Assembly (NCBI GenBank): GCA_019915015.1
Contig: JAHBBC010000003.1
Location: 868,001 to 932,000, forward strand
Length of the DNA: 64,000 nt
DNA from: Auriscalpium vulgare
Taxonomy: Eukaryota > Basidiomycota > Agaricomycetes > Russulales > Auriscalpiaceae
Direction: 5' to 3'
Within the stretch, counting starts at the first letter, position 1. Each line of letters opens with the position of its first letter. The notes beneath the pieces were generated by a model. The model had not been told where the DNA came from, did not search any database, and worked only from the letters and a program-made list of their open reading frames with translations. The position numbers were made by a program, and so were the translations under genes. Below, in pieces: positions 1 to 9,918 of this stretch.

Positions 1-398
1 AGACGATGCACACATACGTGGACATTCGTGGTGTCAAAGTCGCAGCGCTTGGACGCGTCGCCACCGACTCGAGCCCTTGTTCCCTTTGCGGCCAGTGCCT
101 TCATCGCAATTGTCAATGACAATGACCAGTCCTATTGTTCCGGTGCGAGGCGCGGCGCGTGTCCAGCCTCCTTGTGCTTTTTTGTGTCTTGGCTGAAAAT
201 CAAGCGGCCAAGCGAACGCTTCCAATTCTCGGACCTTCTCCCCGACGGTCGGAATGGAACGATGCCGTGAACGTTATTGACGTCCTCTTGTTTGCGACAA
301 AAGGTGGCGCCCGCCGCTGCGCAGCGCTCAGTTCCTCATTCTTGGGCCCTCGTGGCCGTGCCTGCGTGCCGGCAACGTGGGCCGCAATGCAGGCTCAG

Positions 399-406
399 TA
401 TAAAAG
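399..406 (+). promoter_or_regulatory. TATA box of the small gene at 554
   Basis: A TATAAAAG element lies 148 bp before the ATG at 554. A possible 5'-UTR intron (GTAAGT near 442, acceptor AG near 502) lies between them, which would account for the longer leader. Confidence 0.5.
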
Positions 407-553
407 CGCGCGTTGTGCAGCGCCGCAGACCATCCAACATCCGTAAGTCCACGAGCACCTTGATGTCAAGACTGTCATTCACACTACCTACTATGCTTAC
501 AGGCCTACTATAATAACCCGTACCAATATACCACCCGCCGGTCCAAATCCAAA

Positions 554-829
554 ATGTCGCAGACCACGGTGTCCACCAAAGCAAGCACTATGTCCCTGAA
601 TTCTGAATTCGCTGCGGAGAATGCAGAAGCAGCAGGTGCGGCGCCCGCTCGTGAGGTGGGAGCGACGGTACTGACTTGTCTGCGTTGTCTAGCAAATCCA
701 TTTGCGGGCTATGATAAAGAAACTATCAGCAAATTGCTGTCGGAGATGAAGGCATTTCTCGACGATATTGACCAAGAGCGAGCGGAGAATTCCGACAACG
801 GCGACGCAGTCTCTAAGCCTGCAGCGTAG
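554..829 (+). CDS. Small hypothetical protein, 91 aa
   Basis: A single uninterrupted reading frame opens with ATG behind a TATA box. The product is a 91-residue acidic protein with no signal peptide. Its middle has a CLRCL cysteine pair followed by a helical segment around LLSEMKAFLDDI, and the C-terminus is polar. It does not end in a CaaX box, so it is not a typical basidiomycete pheromone precursor. I do not recognise the family. The case for a real gene rests on the TATA box, the plausible leader intron and the helical composition. The next gene is convergent, 417 bp away. Confidence 0.45.
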   Translation: MSQTTVSTKASTMSLNSEFAAENAEAAGAAPAREVGATVLTCLRCLANPFAGYDKETISKLLSEMKAFLDDIDQERAENSDNGDAVSKPAA

Positions 830-1246
830 GCGCCCCTTCATGAGGGAGTTGTTCATCGTCGTGGACGAGGCAGACGCCACACGTATGTGGCGCGTGTCAG
901 GCTCCCCGGCTATCCTGCGTGTAGCCAACGCGGGCGTCGCCAGGGACAGAAGGGGTGCAGGCCGGGTGTGGATGGGGTAACCTAGTAATGGTTAGCAGGG
1001 TGGCGGGACCAGCTTGTTAGTTAATGTACATCAAGACACTCTATACCCAGACGTTCCGTTCATACGCATTGTATATCATCTGACAACGGAGATGGGGTAA
1101 CCATACATGCGCCTCAACATTCGTCGGATACAAGGAAAAGGTCTATGCCTTATGCGAGCGAGATTCCTATCCTGAAGGAAGGTCACCTTGTCAAGAGCGT
1201 GATGTCGACTAGATACAAACACACCAAGTTCGGCAATCCTCGATCA
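830..1246. other. Intergenic, convergent genes
   Basis: This lies between the stop at 829 and the 3' end of the oxygenase gene. The 12-mer GATGGGGTAACC occurs twice (about 970 and 1090). I see no gene here. Confidence 0.5.
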
Positions 1247-2861
1247 CTACTTCGAGTGCGCGTACGTTTCCTCAAGCCGCGACTTGACATAGTCGCCTGC
1301 TGTCACGACTTCGTACTTTGCGGGCATGTCCTCCGAGACACAGCTGGGCAGCGCCTGTACGAACATGTTCAGCATCTGTAGCTCATCGATGAGCCCAGAA
1401 TCCGCACACCTCAAGCTTCACGTTGTAGTCCGTGCCGAAGAAGAGGGGGATGGAGTATCGCTCCGCGCCGGTGCGATTTACGGCGCGGTGCACAGTAGAT
1501 TTGAAGACATCGTCTGGAACGAGTGGATGGTGTGAGCACCAGTTATTGGGATGAAGTGAACCCCCGCACTCGTCCATCGAGCGAATTGATCGCCGATGCT
1601 GCAACGCAGGTCAGTCGGGCGTTTCGTATATTTGAAGGCACTCACTTGACAACCAGCGACCCAGGAATGGGCACGGCATCGATCCATTTGCCTGTCGTAT
1701 TAAGGACTTGGAGAGCTTCGATACCATTTTGTTGCCAAAGAATCGTGAAACACTGTGGCTAGGTCTCAGTAGGAACTGTCAAACAGTGTGCAAGATCCAT
1801 CAGGCGACCTCATAACTATGTGCAAAGCAAGCGTTGGTCAAGCTGCCGTTGACGAGGAACTCGCGCTTACTCCGTATGTGCGCCTATGCCGATAGTCCGG
1901 TCATCGACGGCTCCATCCTGGGGTGGGTAGTAAAGCAGCCGCATGATTGCTGCGGGTTTGGTGATCTGCCGCACGGCATGATGAGGGCACCGAAGCTCCG
2001 AAAACGTGAAACACGCATACCTTGTCAGAGAAAAAATCTTCCGGGAGATCCAGGGCCAGCGCAAACAGTGGAAATAAAAACTGTCCCAGGCGCACTGCAG
2101 CGTGGCTTGGCGGCGGCTCAGCACATCGCAAGGACAGCCGGAGCTGTGCAGAGACCACTGACTAGTACGCGAGGGCGGCTGCCCGGAAGCCCGGCACCGC
2201 TGCCTCGTCGGGCCAGACGTTCGCACCCGCCATGGGGCCGTCGTCCGCAGCGGACCGCGACGCGCCATCTTCGAACTGCTCCCATCCGAGATCAAAGCCC
2301 TCGTGGAGGTCGCCGCGGTTCTCCGGATTCGAGTTCTCGCCCAACAGAGCCGTGTAGCCCTTGAAATTGGTGCTCTTGTGGATGTCGAGCTTCAACACCG
2401 GAAAATCAGATGCCGGGGAGCGACGAGAGGCGGCTCTGGGCAGACCTCTGTCTTCGCGTCGTCAGGCAGGCTGAAAAACTGCTTCGCGGCGTCGAGCGCG
2501 TGCAGCGTAACAAGCTCCGGGATGCCGTGGTTGGTCACTGAGTGCGCACGAGGACTTGCAACGTCATGATGTGGCCCGTGCGCGGGCGGGTTTTACGGCG
2601 GGGGCTTACCGTAGAAGAAGCCGACGTTGACACACGCGTCGCGAATCTGGTCGGCGAGCTCGCGCCGTGCGCCTGCGTCTGCGGCTGCGGCACCATGGAG
2701 ATCACTGGTGGGCATACAGATCAACTCTGTCAATATTCATCTCGCTGCACCGCGTGGTGGCGTGGGGGTCGGCTGTGCGCTGGTGGTGCGAGGTGGAGGC
2801 ATCTGAAGCTATGCAGCACGCACATTACAGGGATCTCGTCAAAGGCGCTTTCTGTGCGCAT
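1247..2861 (-). CDS. 2-oxoglutarate/Fe(II)-dependent dioxygenase, isopenicillin N synthase-like, 333 aa
   Basis: This is predicted to be a cytosolic non-haem iron oxygenase that couples 2-oxoglutarate decarboxylation to oxidation of an unknown substrate. Eleven exons fit: 2861-2829, 2724-2610, 2537-2446, 2389-2163, 2105-2021, 1965-1871, 1815-1809, 1752-1646, 1598-1570, 1513-1410 and 1354-1247. They total 1,002 nt, exactly 334 codons. Visible family motifs are VGFFYVTNHGI near residue 45, NFKGYTALLGEN, DLHEGF, the iron ligands HTD with CFTILWQ, then GDQFARWTND and the third ligand in STVHRAVN, followed by RYSIPLFFG (the RxS that binds 2-oxoglutarate). The C-terminus KYEVVTAGDYV is also typical. 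The seventh exon is only 7 nt and completes the Asp of HTD. The gene is divergent from the secreted-protein gene at 3440. The substrate cannot be inferred. The exact start of exon 2 is the least certain boundary. Confidence 0.88.
1809..1815 (-). other. 7-nt microexon in the dioxygenase gene
   Basis: The sequence TTATGAG on the minus strand is flanked by a TAG acceptor and a GTCGCC donor, with introns of 55 nt (1870-1816) and 56 nt (1808-1753). Including it restores both the frame and the HTDYECFT motif. Leaving it out breaks the frame. Confidence 0.8.
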
Positions 2862-3439
2862 GGTGCCGAGGAGCAGTGGGCGCTGTGATTGCGAGATGTG
2901 TTGCGGGGCAGGGGCGATGGCGGGCATGAGGGGAGGAAAGATGTGTTTTGTACATGTTTCTCACGGAAGCCATGGACATCCTGTCCTGTCCTTTGCTAGG
3001 ACAAGGCCGGACGTTGCTGCGACACGTTGCGGCAAGGCCATTCCTCGACCCGACTTCAACGCTACACAACTTGAAGGGGCCGCCGCCGCCATCCGCCGCG
3101 CACTATCCAACGGCGGACGTGTCAGCGCTCATCATGCATATTTGTCCTCCTGGCGCTCATCAGCAAGAACATCAGCGTCGCTATGTACGAGGTATGGCAA
3201 TATTGGTATGGAGCCTGGCCAGCATCAGACTCCACATATCTATAAGTACCCCGCCAGCGCACCCTCGCCTTTGTCTGCCTTTCCCCGTTTGCTTTCACGA
3301 TCCCGGCCGAGTCGACCTCGTCCCCTGCGCTGCGCGTACCGCTCACGTTCACACTCTCTACACTCGTTCTTTCTTGAGCTAGCCTCGCCCACGCACTTTC
3401 TCAGCGCATAGTCACTCCTCGTCCATCATCACTATCATC
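2862..3439. promoter_or_regulatory. Divergent promoter region with TATA box at 3241
   Basis: This is the shared upstream region of the oxygenase (-) and the secreted protein (+). TATAAG at 3241-3246 is followed by a long pyrimidine-rich leader up to the ATG at 3440, a layout common for highly expressed fungal secreted proteins. No other gene is supported here. Confidence 0.5.
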
Positions 3440-4547
3440 ATGAAGTTCTCTACTGCATTCCTCACTGTCACCGCTGTCTTTGTCGCCTCCGTGGCATCCG
3501 TCCCCCTCAAGCGCGACGTCGACCCCTCGCTCGTCCCCGAATTTGGCCATGCCGCCAACGTGAACCCCACTGGTGCGCTCCCTGCTCCCCGCCTGAGCAA
3601 GCATGCCACTTACCATTCATGTAGGCACCGGCGACTGCGATGGCGCTGTCAACGGCGCAAACGGCCAGCCCATCAAAGTCCCTTGCGCGTGCCCGCCCGA
3701 TCGCACCGCCTTCATCCAGGTCCGTTCTTTCCACATCCACCGTGTCTCGCTCTGACGCGCCACAGAAACTCAACGCGAACGTGAACGCGGGGCACGCTAC
3801 CAACAACCCGTCCGTGTCCGTTCCGTTCCCCACGGACTCCTCGAAAGCATCGCAGCTCGCGCGCCTCAACGCCGCGACGATCACGCTGCAGAACTTGAAC
3901 GGACCGGGCGTGGGCTGCCCCGTGGTGTCGACAACGTTCCAGGCGCAGTCCGCGGCGATTCAGGCGGGCGGTGCGGCCCCAGCGCCTGCCCCAGCACCAG
4001 CCCCTGCTCCTGCCCCAGCGCCAGCGCCAGCCCCTGCTCCCGCACCTGCGGCGGCGGGCACGCCGAGCGCGGCGCAGATCGCGCAACTTGCACCGCAGCT
4101 GGGCTTCAGCGCCGGGGTCAATCCCACAGGTACGTGGGCACGCTAGCATTTGGAACGTGCGGCAGGGAGTTAAAACGCGTCGTGTGCAGGCACGGGCGAC
4201 TGCGACGGCGCAGTCAACGGCGCGGACGGAAAGCCCATCAAGGTCCCGTGCGCGTGCCCGCCCGACCAGACCACGTTCGTGCAGGTACGTCGCGCCCGCG
4301 TTCCTACCACAGATCCCACTGCTGACCGACGCACCAGCATCTGGTGGGCGACGTGTCTGCGGGACACGCGGTGAACAACCCGTCCGTTTCGACGCCGTTC
4401 CCGACAGATAACTCGGCACAGTCGCAGCTCGCGCGCGTGAACACGGCGCTGGTGACGCTGCAGAACCTGAACGGGCCGGGCAAGGGCTGCCCCGCGGTCT
4501 CCACGACGCTGCAGGCGCAGCAGAAGGCGCTGCAGGCCAAGGTGTAG
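3440..4547 (+). CDS. Secreted protein with two tandem copies of a cysteine module, 298 aa
   Basis: Five exons (3440-3572, 3625-3719, 3766-4129, 4190-4284, 4338-4547) total 897 nt. The protein starts with a clear signal peptide (MKFSTAFLTVTAVFVASVASV) followed by a KR dibasic site. The rest is two copies of one module: GDCDGAVNG, then PIKVPCACPP, then a block with NNPSVS.PFPTD, QLARxN and LQNLNGPGxGCPxVSTT. An Ala-Pro repeat of about 20 residues (about 3975-4050) and a short helical stretch separate the copies. Both copies have the same exon plan: a 95-nt exon with the same phases, preceded by an NPTG junction. This points to duplication of a two-exon unit. It is probably an extracellular or cell-wall protein. 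I know of similar Agaricomycete secreted proteins but no established function. Confidence 0.88.
3973..4052 (+). repeat. (Ala-Pro)n coding repeat
   Basis: A run of GCNCCN dipeptide codons encodes a proline-alanine linker between the two modules of the secreted protein. It is likely extended and prone to length variation. Confidence 0.8.
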
Positions 4548-4725
4548 AGGGGGGTTGGATGCGAGCATAAATTACTTCTATGATTATTGGGTGACGCGTG
4601 TAGCAATGGCGACGGTTTCTTTTCAACCACTGGTGACTGCAGTCGAGGGGATGCGTGACTTGGTACACGTGACGGGTGACCGTGATGGTAGCGGCGAAGC
4701 GAAATCCTCCTGCTTAGACTCCGCC

Positions 4726-6238
4726 ATGTCGCCCCTCGACGTCCTCCCCGCCCACCCACGCTGCCTCCCATCGCTTCCTCGCCGTCCTGCAGTAATCCTG
4801 TCCCCCGCATCCCACGACCGCGACGACAGCGCAGACGACGCTTTTTTCCCCGACCTCCCTCCGCTCCTCCGCGGCCACCCCGACATCCACCTCCGCAATG
4901 GCGTCCTGACCGCAGCACGCCTGGCCGCGCTCCACGAGCCCGACGCAGAAAAGGCCTACTTTGTGGCCGACCTCTCCTACATCTACAACCAGCACCAGCG
5001 CTGGCAACGCTGTCTCCCCGAGGTAGAGCCGTTCTATGGTACGTCGCCACTGTCGCTGGCCTGCGCCCTGCTAACAGTCCTGCAGCCATCAAGTGCAACC
5101 CCGACCCCTACGTCCTCCGCCTACTTGCCGCGCTGGGCACGGGCTTCGACTGTGCCTCCAACGGCGAGATCGCCCAAGTCCTGTCCATTGGAGTCGCCCC
5201 CGAGCGCATCATCTTCGCCAACCCCTGCAAGGCCACGTCCTTCATCAAGAACGCTGCGCGTTCCCGCGTCCACATGATGACCTTTGACAACGCCGACGAA
5301 CTCTACAAGGTCGCGCGCGCGAACCCCGCCGCGCAGCTCGTCCTGCGCATCCTCACCGACGATTCGAAGAGCTTGTGCCGCCTTGGACTCAAGTTCGGTG
5401 CGCCCCTCGCGTCCGTCCCCGGGCTGCTCGCCAAGGCGCGCGAGCTCGGTCTCGATGTCGTCGGCATCAGCTTCCATGTGGGCAGCGGCTGCTACGACTC
5501 GTCCGCGTTCGCCGATGCCGTCATGCGCGCACGCGCGGCGTTCGACATGGGCGCCGCGGCGGGATACGCGTTCCGCCTGCTCGACGTCGGCGGCGGCTTT
5601 GAGGAGGCCACCTTCGAGGCCACCGCCGCGATCTTGCGCGACGCCCTCGATCGCCACTTCCCGGACCGGGCCGACGTGCGCATCATTGCGGAGCCTGGGC
5701 GGTTCTACGTCGCGCGCGCGTTCACGCTCGCCGCGAACATCATCGCGCGCCGTGCACCGCTCGACGGTGAGCATGCGGCGGCGTCCGGCGCAGACGGCGA
5801 GCCGGTCGTCATGTGTACGTTCTCATCCATCGATCGTTTGCATCCATCTGATTGCGAGCTGCTGCAGATTACATCAACGACGGCGTGTACGGCGCGTTCA
5901 ACTGCATCCTGTTCGACCACCAGCAGGTGCATCCGTACGTGCTCGCGATGGGCGGCTCGTTCCACGTGCCCGGCAACGCCCCGCAGAGCACAAGCAGCGT
6001 CTGGGGCCCGACGTGCGACTCGATCGATTGCGTGTGCCCCGTCGTTGCGCTGCCCGCCGCGCTGCAGGTCGGCGACTGGCTTGCGTTTGCTAATATGGGG
6101 GCGTACACGGTGTGCGCCGCGAGCCAGTTCAACGGCTTCCAGGTCAGCGCGGTCGTGTACACCACGGGTGGTGGGCCCGGCGCGCAGGAGACGCGCCACG
6201 CGCTGCGCACGGCGGCGGGGGAGGGCGCGCTGAAATAG
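4726..6238 (+). CDS. SPE1: Ornithine decarboxylase, 470 aa
   Basis: This is a PLP-dependent fold-III decarboxylase that makes putrescine from ornithine, the first step of polyamine synthesis in the cytosol. Three exons (4726-5038, 5086-5814, 5868-6238) total 1,413 nt. Lys107 in AIKCN is the expected PLP lysine. SFHVGSGC, LDVGGGF and EPGRFYVARAF are the phosphate-binding and substrate motifs, and Cys397 in WGPTCDSID matches the catalytic cysteine donated across the dimer interface. The N-terminal 80 residues are divergent, Pro-Asp rich and of low complexity, which is usual for fungal enzymes. The start is the first ATG in frame after the upstream gene, only 178 bp from that gene's stop. Antizyme control is known for the family but cannot be seen here. 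Confidence 0.96.
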
Positions 6239-6529
6239 GACGCAATGCTCGCGGGGACGGGAAGACCGCGAGACCAGAATGTGCATGTATCTTCTCGATG
6301 CTTTGATCTGTCGATCTGGACTATCGTTGTTGACGTTGTCTTTATACGCTTATTGGTGATAGATGCTTATTTGTTTTCTACGCGTGTTTGCGGTGCGTCG
6401 GACACACAGCTCAAGCAGTCGTTTCCGCAAATGCGAGCGCACATCACAGCCCGGTAGGAGAGGATACATATGTGCCGTGTACTTGTTACAAAACAAGAGA
6501 GTTATACGGAGCGGGCAGTGTAGGCGTCC
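6239..6529. other. 3' region of the ornithine decarboxylase gene
   Basis: This is AT-richer noncoding sequence after the stop codon and probably holds the 3' UTR and poly(A) site. No further gene is supported. Confidence 0.5.
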
Positions 6530-7245
6530 ATGTGCACGTCGGGCAGCGTGTGTGTGGCGCTCACCATGCTTTTCGCACGCGTCTTGTGGCGCGACGTCGA
6601 CCACGACCTCCTCGCGGCCGCCATGACCGCCCACGCCGTCCCCATTCCAAGGCTCGACCTCTCCGCGACTCTCGAGGCACAGAACACGCCTATCGGCCTG
6701 CGCATCGGCGTTCGAGGCCTCGACGCGTAACATCGCCAAGGCCATCGCAGACGAATCGCGGCAAGGCGGAGATTGCGCAGCGCAGGAACGCGTCCAATGC
6801 GGAGAAGAAGAGGTGACCGACAAGTCGGAGGATGTGCAGAGCGAGACGGACAAGTGCAAGGTGCGGGAGCGAGAGCTGATCGCTGGTGCGCGCGAGGCCC
6901 GCGGGACACCGGCTGACGAACGTTGCAGCGTTGGAGGGATACCAGGAGGAAAAGAAGGAGGCAGAATCCTCACTCAAGCGGCAGGTGACGTCCATCTGGG
7001 AGGTCGTGTGCGCTCTCTCGACACGGAGATCGAGCACTATCGCGCTATGGCCGGCAACCTGCGTCGAGGTGTGCCGAATCAGCTCTTTATGAAGCTGATA
7101 CGTCAGGATAGAACGAGAAGCAGAGCACGCAGTCCTCGCTGCCCACGCCGCGGTCGCTGCAGCGGTCGCGGCCGGCGCACAGGCCACACAGTGCTTCATG
7201 GAGGGCGTCGGGTACGGCAGCTCCTGCAGCACGCGAGGCGTTGAC
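6530..7245 (+). pseudogene. Degenerate SPC25-like kinetochore gene
   Basis: Read in successive frames, the plus strand gives an N-terminus (PIPRLDLSATLEAQN), a STRNIAKAIADESR block, KAEIAQRRNASNAEKKR, VTDKSEDVQSETDKCKVRE, then a coiled coil (LEGYQEEKKEAESSLKRQ; LDTEIEHYRAMAGNLRR). This matches my memory of the N-terminal and coiled-coil part of Agaricomycete Spc25, a subunit of the Ndc80 kinetochore complex. Two normal introns remain recognisable (6886-6928, and one ending at about 7108). The frame changes at about 6708, 6759, 6812 and 7018 with no plausible intron, and the C-terminal globular domain is missing. I therefore call it a decayed, truncated copy. The family assignment is from memory and moderate; the broken frame is directly visible. 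Confidence 0.5.
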
Positions 7246-7428
7246 GACTTGTTCTGCTCGTCACCACGGCCAGCCGAGTCGCGGTGCTCAGGCGCTGGCT
7301 CGCGCTGGCCCGCGCTGGCTACGACGTGGTGATCGATGCTCTGGCCGGTGTGCAGGGCTGGCGGGATGACGGGCGTGGCGGCCATGTGGCGATCTGCGCA
7401 CGCTGATGGCGGATAAACGCCGGCCCCG

Positions 7429-7437
7429 CATAAATAG
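7429..7437 (+). promoter_or_regulatory. TATA-like box of the FYVE gene
   Basis: CATAAATAG lies 51 bp before the ATG at 7480, a spacing consistent with a short leader. Confidence 0.5.
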
Positions 7438-7479
7438 GCAGACGCGTGCGCACTCGCCCGCTGCACTCGCCTGCCCGCC

Positions 7480-8318
7480 ATGCACTCGCCCGCCTCGTCC
7501 GCGTCCCTCCCGTCCCTCACAGACGCGTCCTCGTCCTCCGACTCCCTCCCAGACCTCGCCCCCGCCCACGCACCCAACGCGCACCTCGCCGTCCTCCTCG
7601 ACCGCCGCCTCTGGAAACCAGACGCAGACGCGCCCCACTGCGACACCTTCCTCTGCTCCAAGCCCTTTTCCCTCCTCGACCGCCGTCATGTGCGTCCCTC
7701 CCGCACCCGCACCCGCACCCGCACCCACCCGCTGACCCCCCACAGCACTGCAGAAAGTGCGGCGGCGTCTTCTGCGCGGCCTGCTCCTCACGCACCACGC
7801 CGCTCCTCGACACCACCGCCCTCCCCTTCCTCAACCCCCCGCACGGCGTGGCCCTCGCCACCTACGCGTCCCCCGCCGCCCCGCTCGCCCCCGCCCGCGT
7901 GTGCGACGCCTGCTTCGCCCTCATCCACGCCCTCCCGTCCCCGCGCCCCGCGCCACGCCCCAAGCCCATCGCCTCCGCCTCGTACCCGTCTTCCTCGCAC
8001 GCCCCCTCCCGCCGCAGTCGGCCCCTCGCGCGCCGCTCGCCGTCCCGCACGTCTGCCTCGAGCCACGTCGACGACAACGAAGATGACGCCGACGTGTCGC
8101 CGGACCTGCGCACGTACCCGCTGCGCCGGCCCTCGAGCGTGTGCAAGGCGACCGGCGGCGGCCGCTGGACGCCCAAGCCCGTCGTGCAGCCACCCGTGCC
8201 CGGCCGCAAGCAGGAGTACGAGGTGCTGCTCGAGCGCGAGGAGCAGGAGGAGCGCGAGCGGCGGCTGAACCCGGTCGTGCGCGACGGCGAGATCATGGTC
8301 CGGCGCGTCGTGTGCTAG
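7480..8318 (+). CDS. FYVE zinc-finger protein, 260 aa
   Basis: Two exons (7480-7689, 7746-8318) total 783 nt. The FYVE domain spans roughly residues 45-105: WKPDADAPHCDTFLC, then RRHHCRKCGG (the RR/KHHCR motif that binds phosphatidylinositol 3-phosphate), FCAACS and a distal VCDAC pair, giving the expected eight zinc ligands. The intron falls exactly between the two His of RRHH. The remainder is Ser-Pro-Arg rich with an acidic patch (DDNEDDAD) and a Glu-Arg helix near the end. It is expected on endosomal membranes, but the partner and pathway are unknown. No VPS27-type VHS or UIM motifs and no PEP7-type extra domains are visible. Confidence 0.9.
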
Positions 8319-9231
8319 GTTGCTCTGGTCCTGCGATACCTGTTGTGTCCGTCTCCTGCCTGCTCGCATACCACTCGCACTCATCGTCCGCCACGTCATC
8401 ACCATGTCCTCTGTTGTATCATCGTTGCTTCATCGTCGTCGCTGTACATACTAGCTGTCGCTGCATCGCTTGTTTGCCATACCATACACGTGATAATATA
8501 TTGCTATGCTATGCTCCGTGCGCCCGGGAATAGTGTGGTAGAGAGCGCGGCATCGTCGGCGATATGCGCGGGTGCAGTGGCGCGAAATGAAAAGGGCCCG
8601 GGAGGCGCGCACACGGGAGGCGCGCACACGGGAGGCGCGCACACGTAAAAGACGCGCCTCGAGGAAGCGCAGATCGATCGCCACGCTGCCATTGGCTGCC
8701 AGGCGCACGTGACCCGTCTCTCTCTCCGTCAACTCGCGAGGCGGACGTTCTCCTTCCACGCTCGCGAGTGCACGAGACACGCACGTCGGCCACCGCCGCT
8801 GCACGCGCATGCTCTGCGATCGCAGACGCGGTGAGACCTTGGTCTTGATCACAGATCTGGGTGTTCGTGCTCGCCGCGTGCCGCAGTGGACAAGGTCCGA
8901 ACCGACCGCTGTGCTCGGGACTTGGATCGAGGCAGTGTCGTGCGGCCACATATGGCGTATACGCACAGGCTGCGGTGCATGCACGCCATGATCCGGAGTA
9001 AATGTGCGGTGCGCAGATCCGATGCAAGTTGCAGATGTTCAGCAAAATCAGACGACTCCAGTCATCACCCAACAATTTCAGTAAGACTTGCGGCCCTACC
9101 TGCCTGCACAGCGATCGTCCGGTATCAGTGATTTTGACACGCGCCCGCGCAAAACTCACCGGCGACAAGAGCCATCGTTCAGCCGCCGTCGCGCCCATGT
9201 GCTCCTCACCGCAGCTGCGCCAGGCGGCCGT
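8319..9231. other. Intergenic, no supported gene
   Basis: About 0.9 kb between the FYVE gene and the 3' end of the minus-strand gene at 9232. It contains three tandem 15-bp repeats. Open frames here look random in composition and have no plausible splice structure. Confidence 0.45.
8600..8644 (+). repeat. Three tandem copies of a 15-bp unit
   Basis: The unit GGGAGGCGCGCACAC is repeated three times without mismatches at 8600-8614, 8615-8629 and 8630-8644. Confidence 0.95.
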
Positions 9232-9875
9232 CTACGAGCACCACTCTCGGTCCGAGCGTGCGGCTGTTCGCGCAGCATGTGTTCGACGGGGCGCTTGCAC
9301 TACACCTTCCTCCATCCACCAGAGCTCCCTCCGATCAGGCCGCGTGACGCCTCCAGCACCCATGATCTCAACGTTGTCGACGCGCGAATTGAGGAGGATA
9401 TTGTAGGCGCCGCGCTGGATGCTTCCGAGGGCGTGCAGAAAAGGCTCTGGTGAGGCGGGTAGCATGCATTGCGAATTTGGCTATAAGCCTATGCCGCCGG
9501 GGAGCCCTCCTCTGCACGTGCTTCCTCCTTCATGACATCGACCGATATCACCCCCTGCGTCCGCACAAGAGCTCCCACAATCCGTCCGCCCTGTGCAGCC
9601 CACACTTCCTTTGGCACCGCAAATATTTGCAGCCACCCAGTCTGTATGTCCGTCAGCCTCCGCCAACAGGCTACGCTGGAGGTACTACTCACAGCGCCTA
9701 CGTGGAACAACGCAGGATGGATCATAGACACAATCAGCGCCGGCCGCATCGCGTACGGGCACGACGGGTCGAACGCGACGCGCAGGTACGTGTTGCTCGA
9801 GTCGAACGACACTCGCACGTATGCGGTGTGCTGTCCGCTCATGTGCGGAGAGATCTGGTGTGTGGGTGCTGACAT
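9232..9875 (-). CDS. Conserved-looking hypothetical protein next to the hAT element
   Basis: Three exons are proposed on the minus strand, starting with ATG at 9875. A 51-nt in-frame intron begins GTGAGT after the HPALFHVGA segment, and a second intron begins GTGCAG after MKEEA. The joined product reads smoothly: TAYVRVSFDSSNTYLRVAFD, LIVSMIHPALFHVG, TGWLQIFAVPKEVWAAQGG, IVGALVRTQGVISVDVMKEE, then FLHALGSIQRGAYNILLNS. It has no signal peptide or membrane segment. I do not recognise the family. The C-terminal 30 residues are less convincing and may include another intron. The hAT element starts 23 bp upstream of the ATG, so the native promoter or leader has been displaced. Confidence 0.55.
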
Positions 9876-9890
9876 CCGTGTCTCAGCTGC

Positions 9891-9898
9891 TGGGGAGG
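9891..9898. repeat. Left 8-bp target-site duplication of the hAT element
   Basis: TGGGGAGG lies directly outside the left inverted repeat and is identical to 15218-15225. Confidence 0.9.
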
Positions 9899-9918
9899 TA
9901 GTGTTGCGGGAAAAACCT
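9899..9918 (+). repeat. Left terminal inverted repeat of the hAT element
   Basis: TAGTGTTGCGGGAAAAACCT matches the reverse complement of 15198-15217 except at position 4 (T versus C). Confidence 0.92.

Noticed and set aside
554..829. Mating pheromone precursor
   Set aside because: The protein is small but ends in KPAA rather than a CaaX box and is too acidic and long.
3712..4668. A 318-codon minus-strand frame
   Set aside because: It is antisense to the duplicated secreted protein; Arg/Ala/Gly-rich composition from GC-rich codons, no motif.
6690..7661. A 323-codon minus-strand frame
   Set aside because: It overlaps the SPC25-like relic and the FYVE gene start on the other strand. No conserved feature was seen.
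9898..9903. Inverted repeats starting at GTTGCGGG (9903 and 15213) as the transposon ends
   Set aside because: The repeat extends four bases further out (TAG plus one mismatch), and only with those ends do the flanking 8 bases match perfectly.
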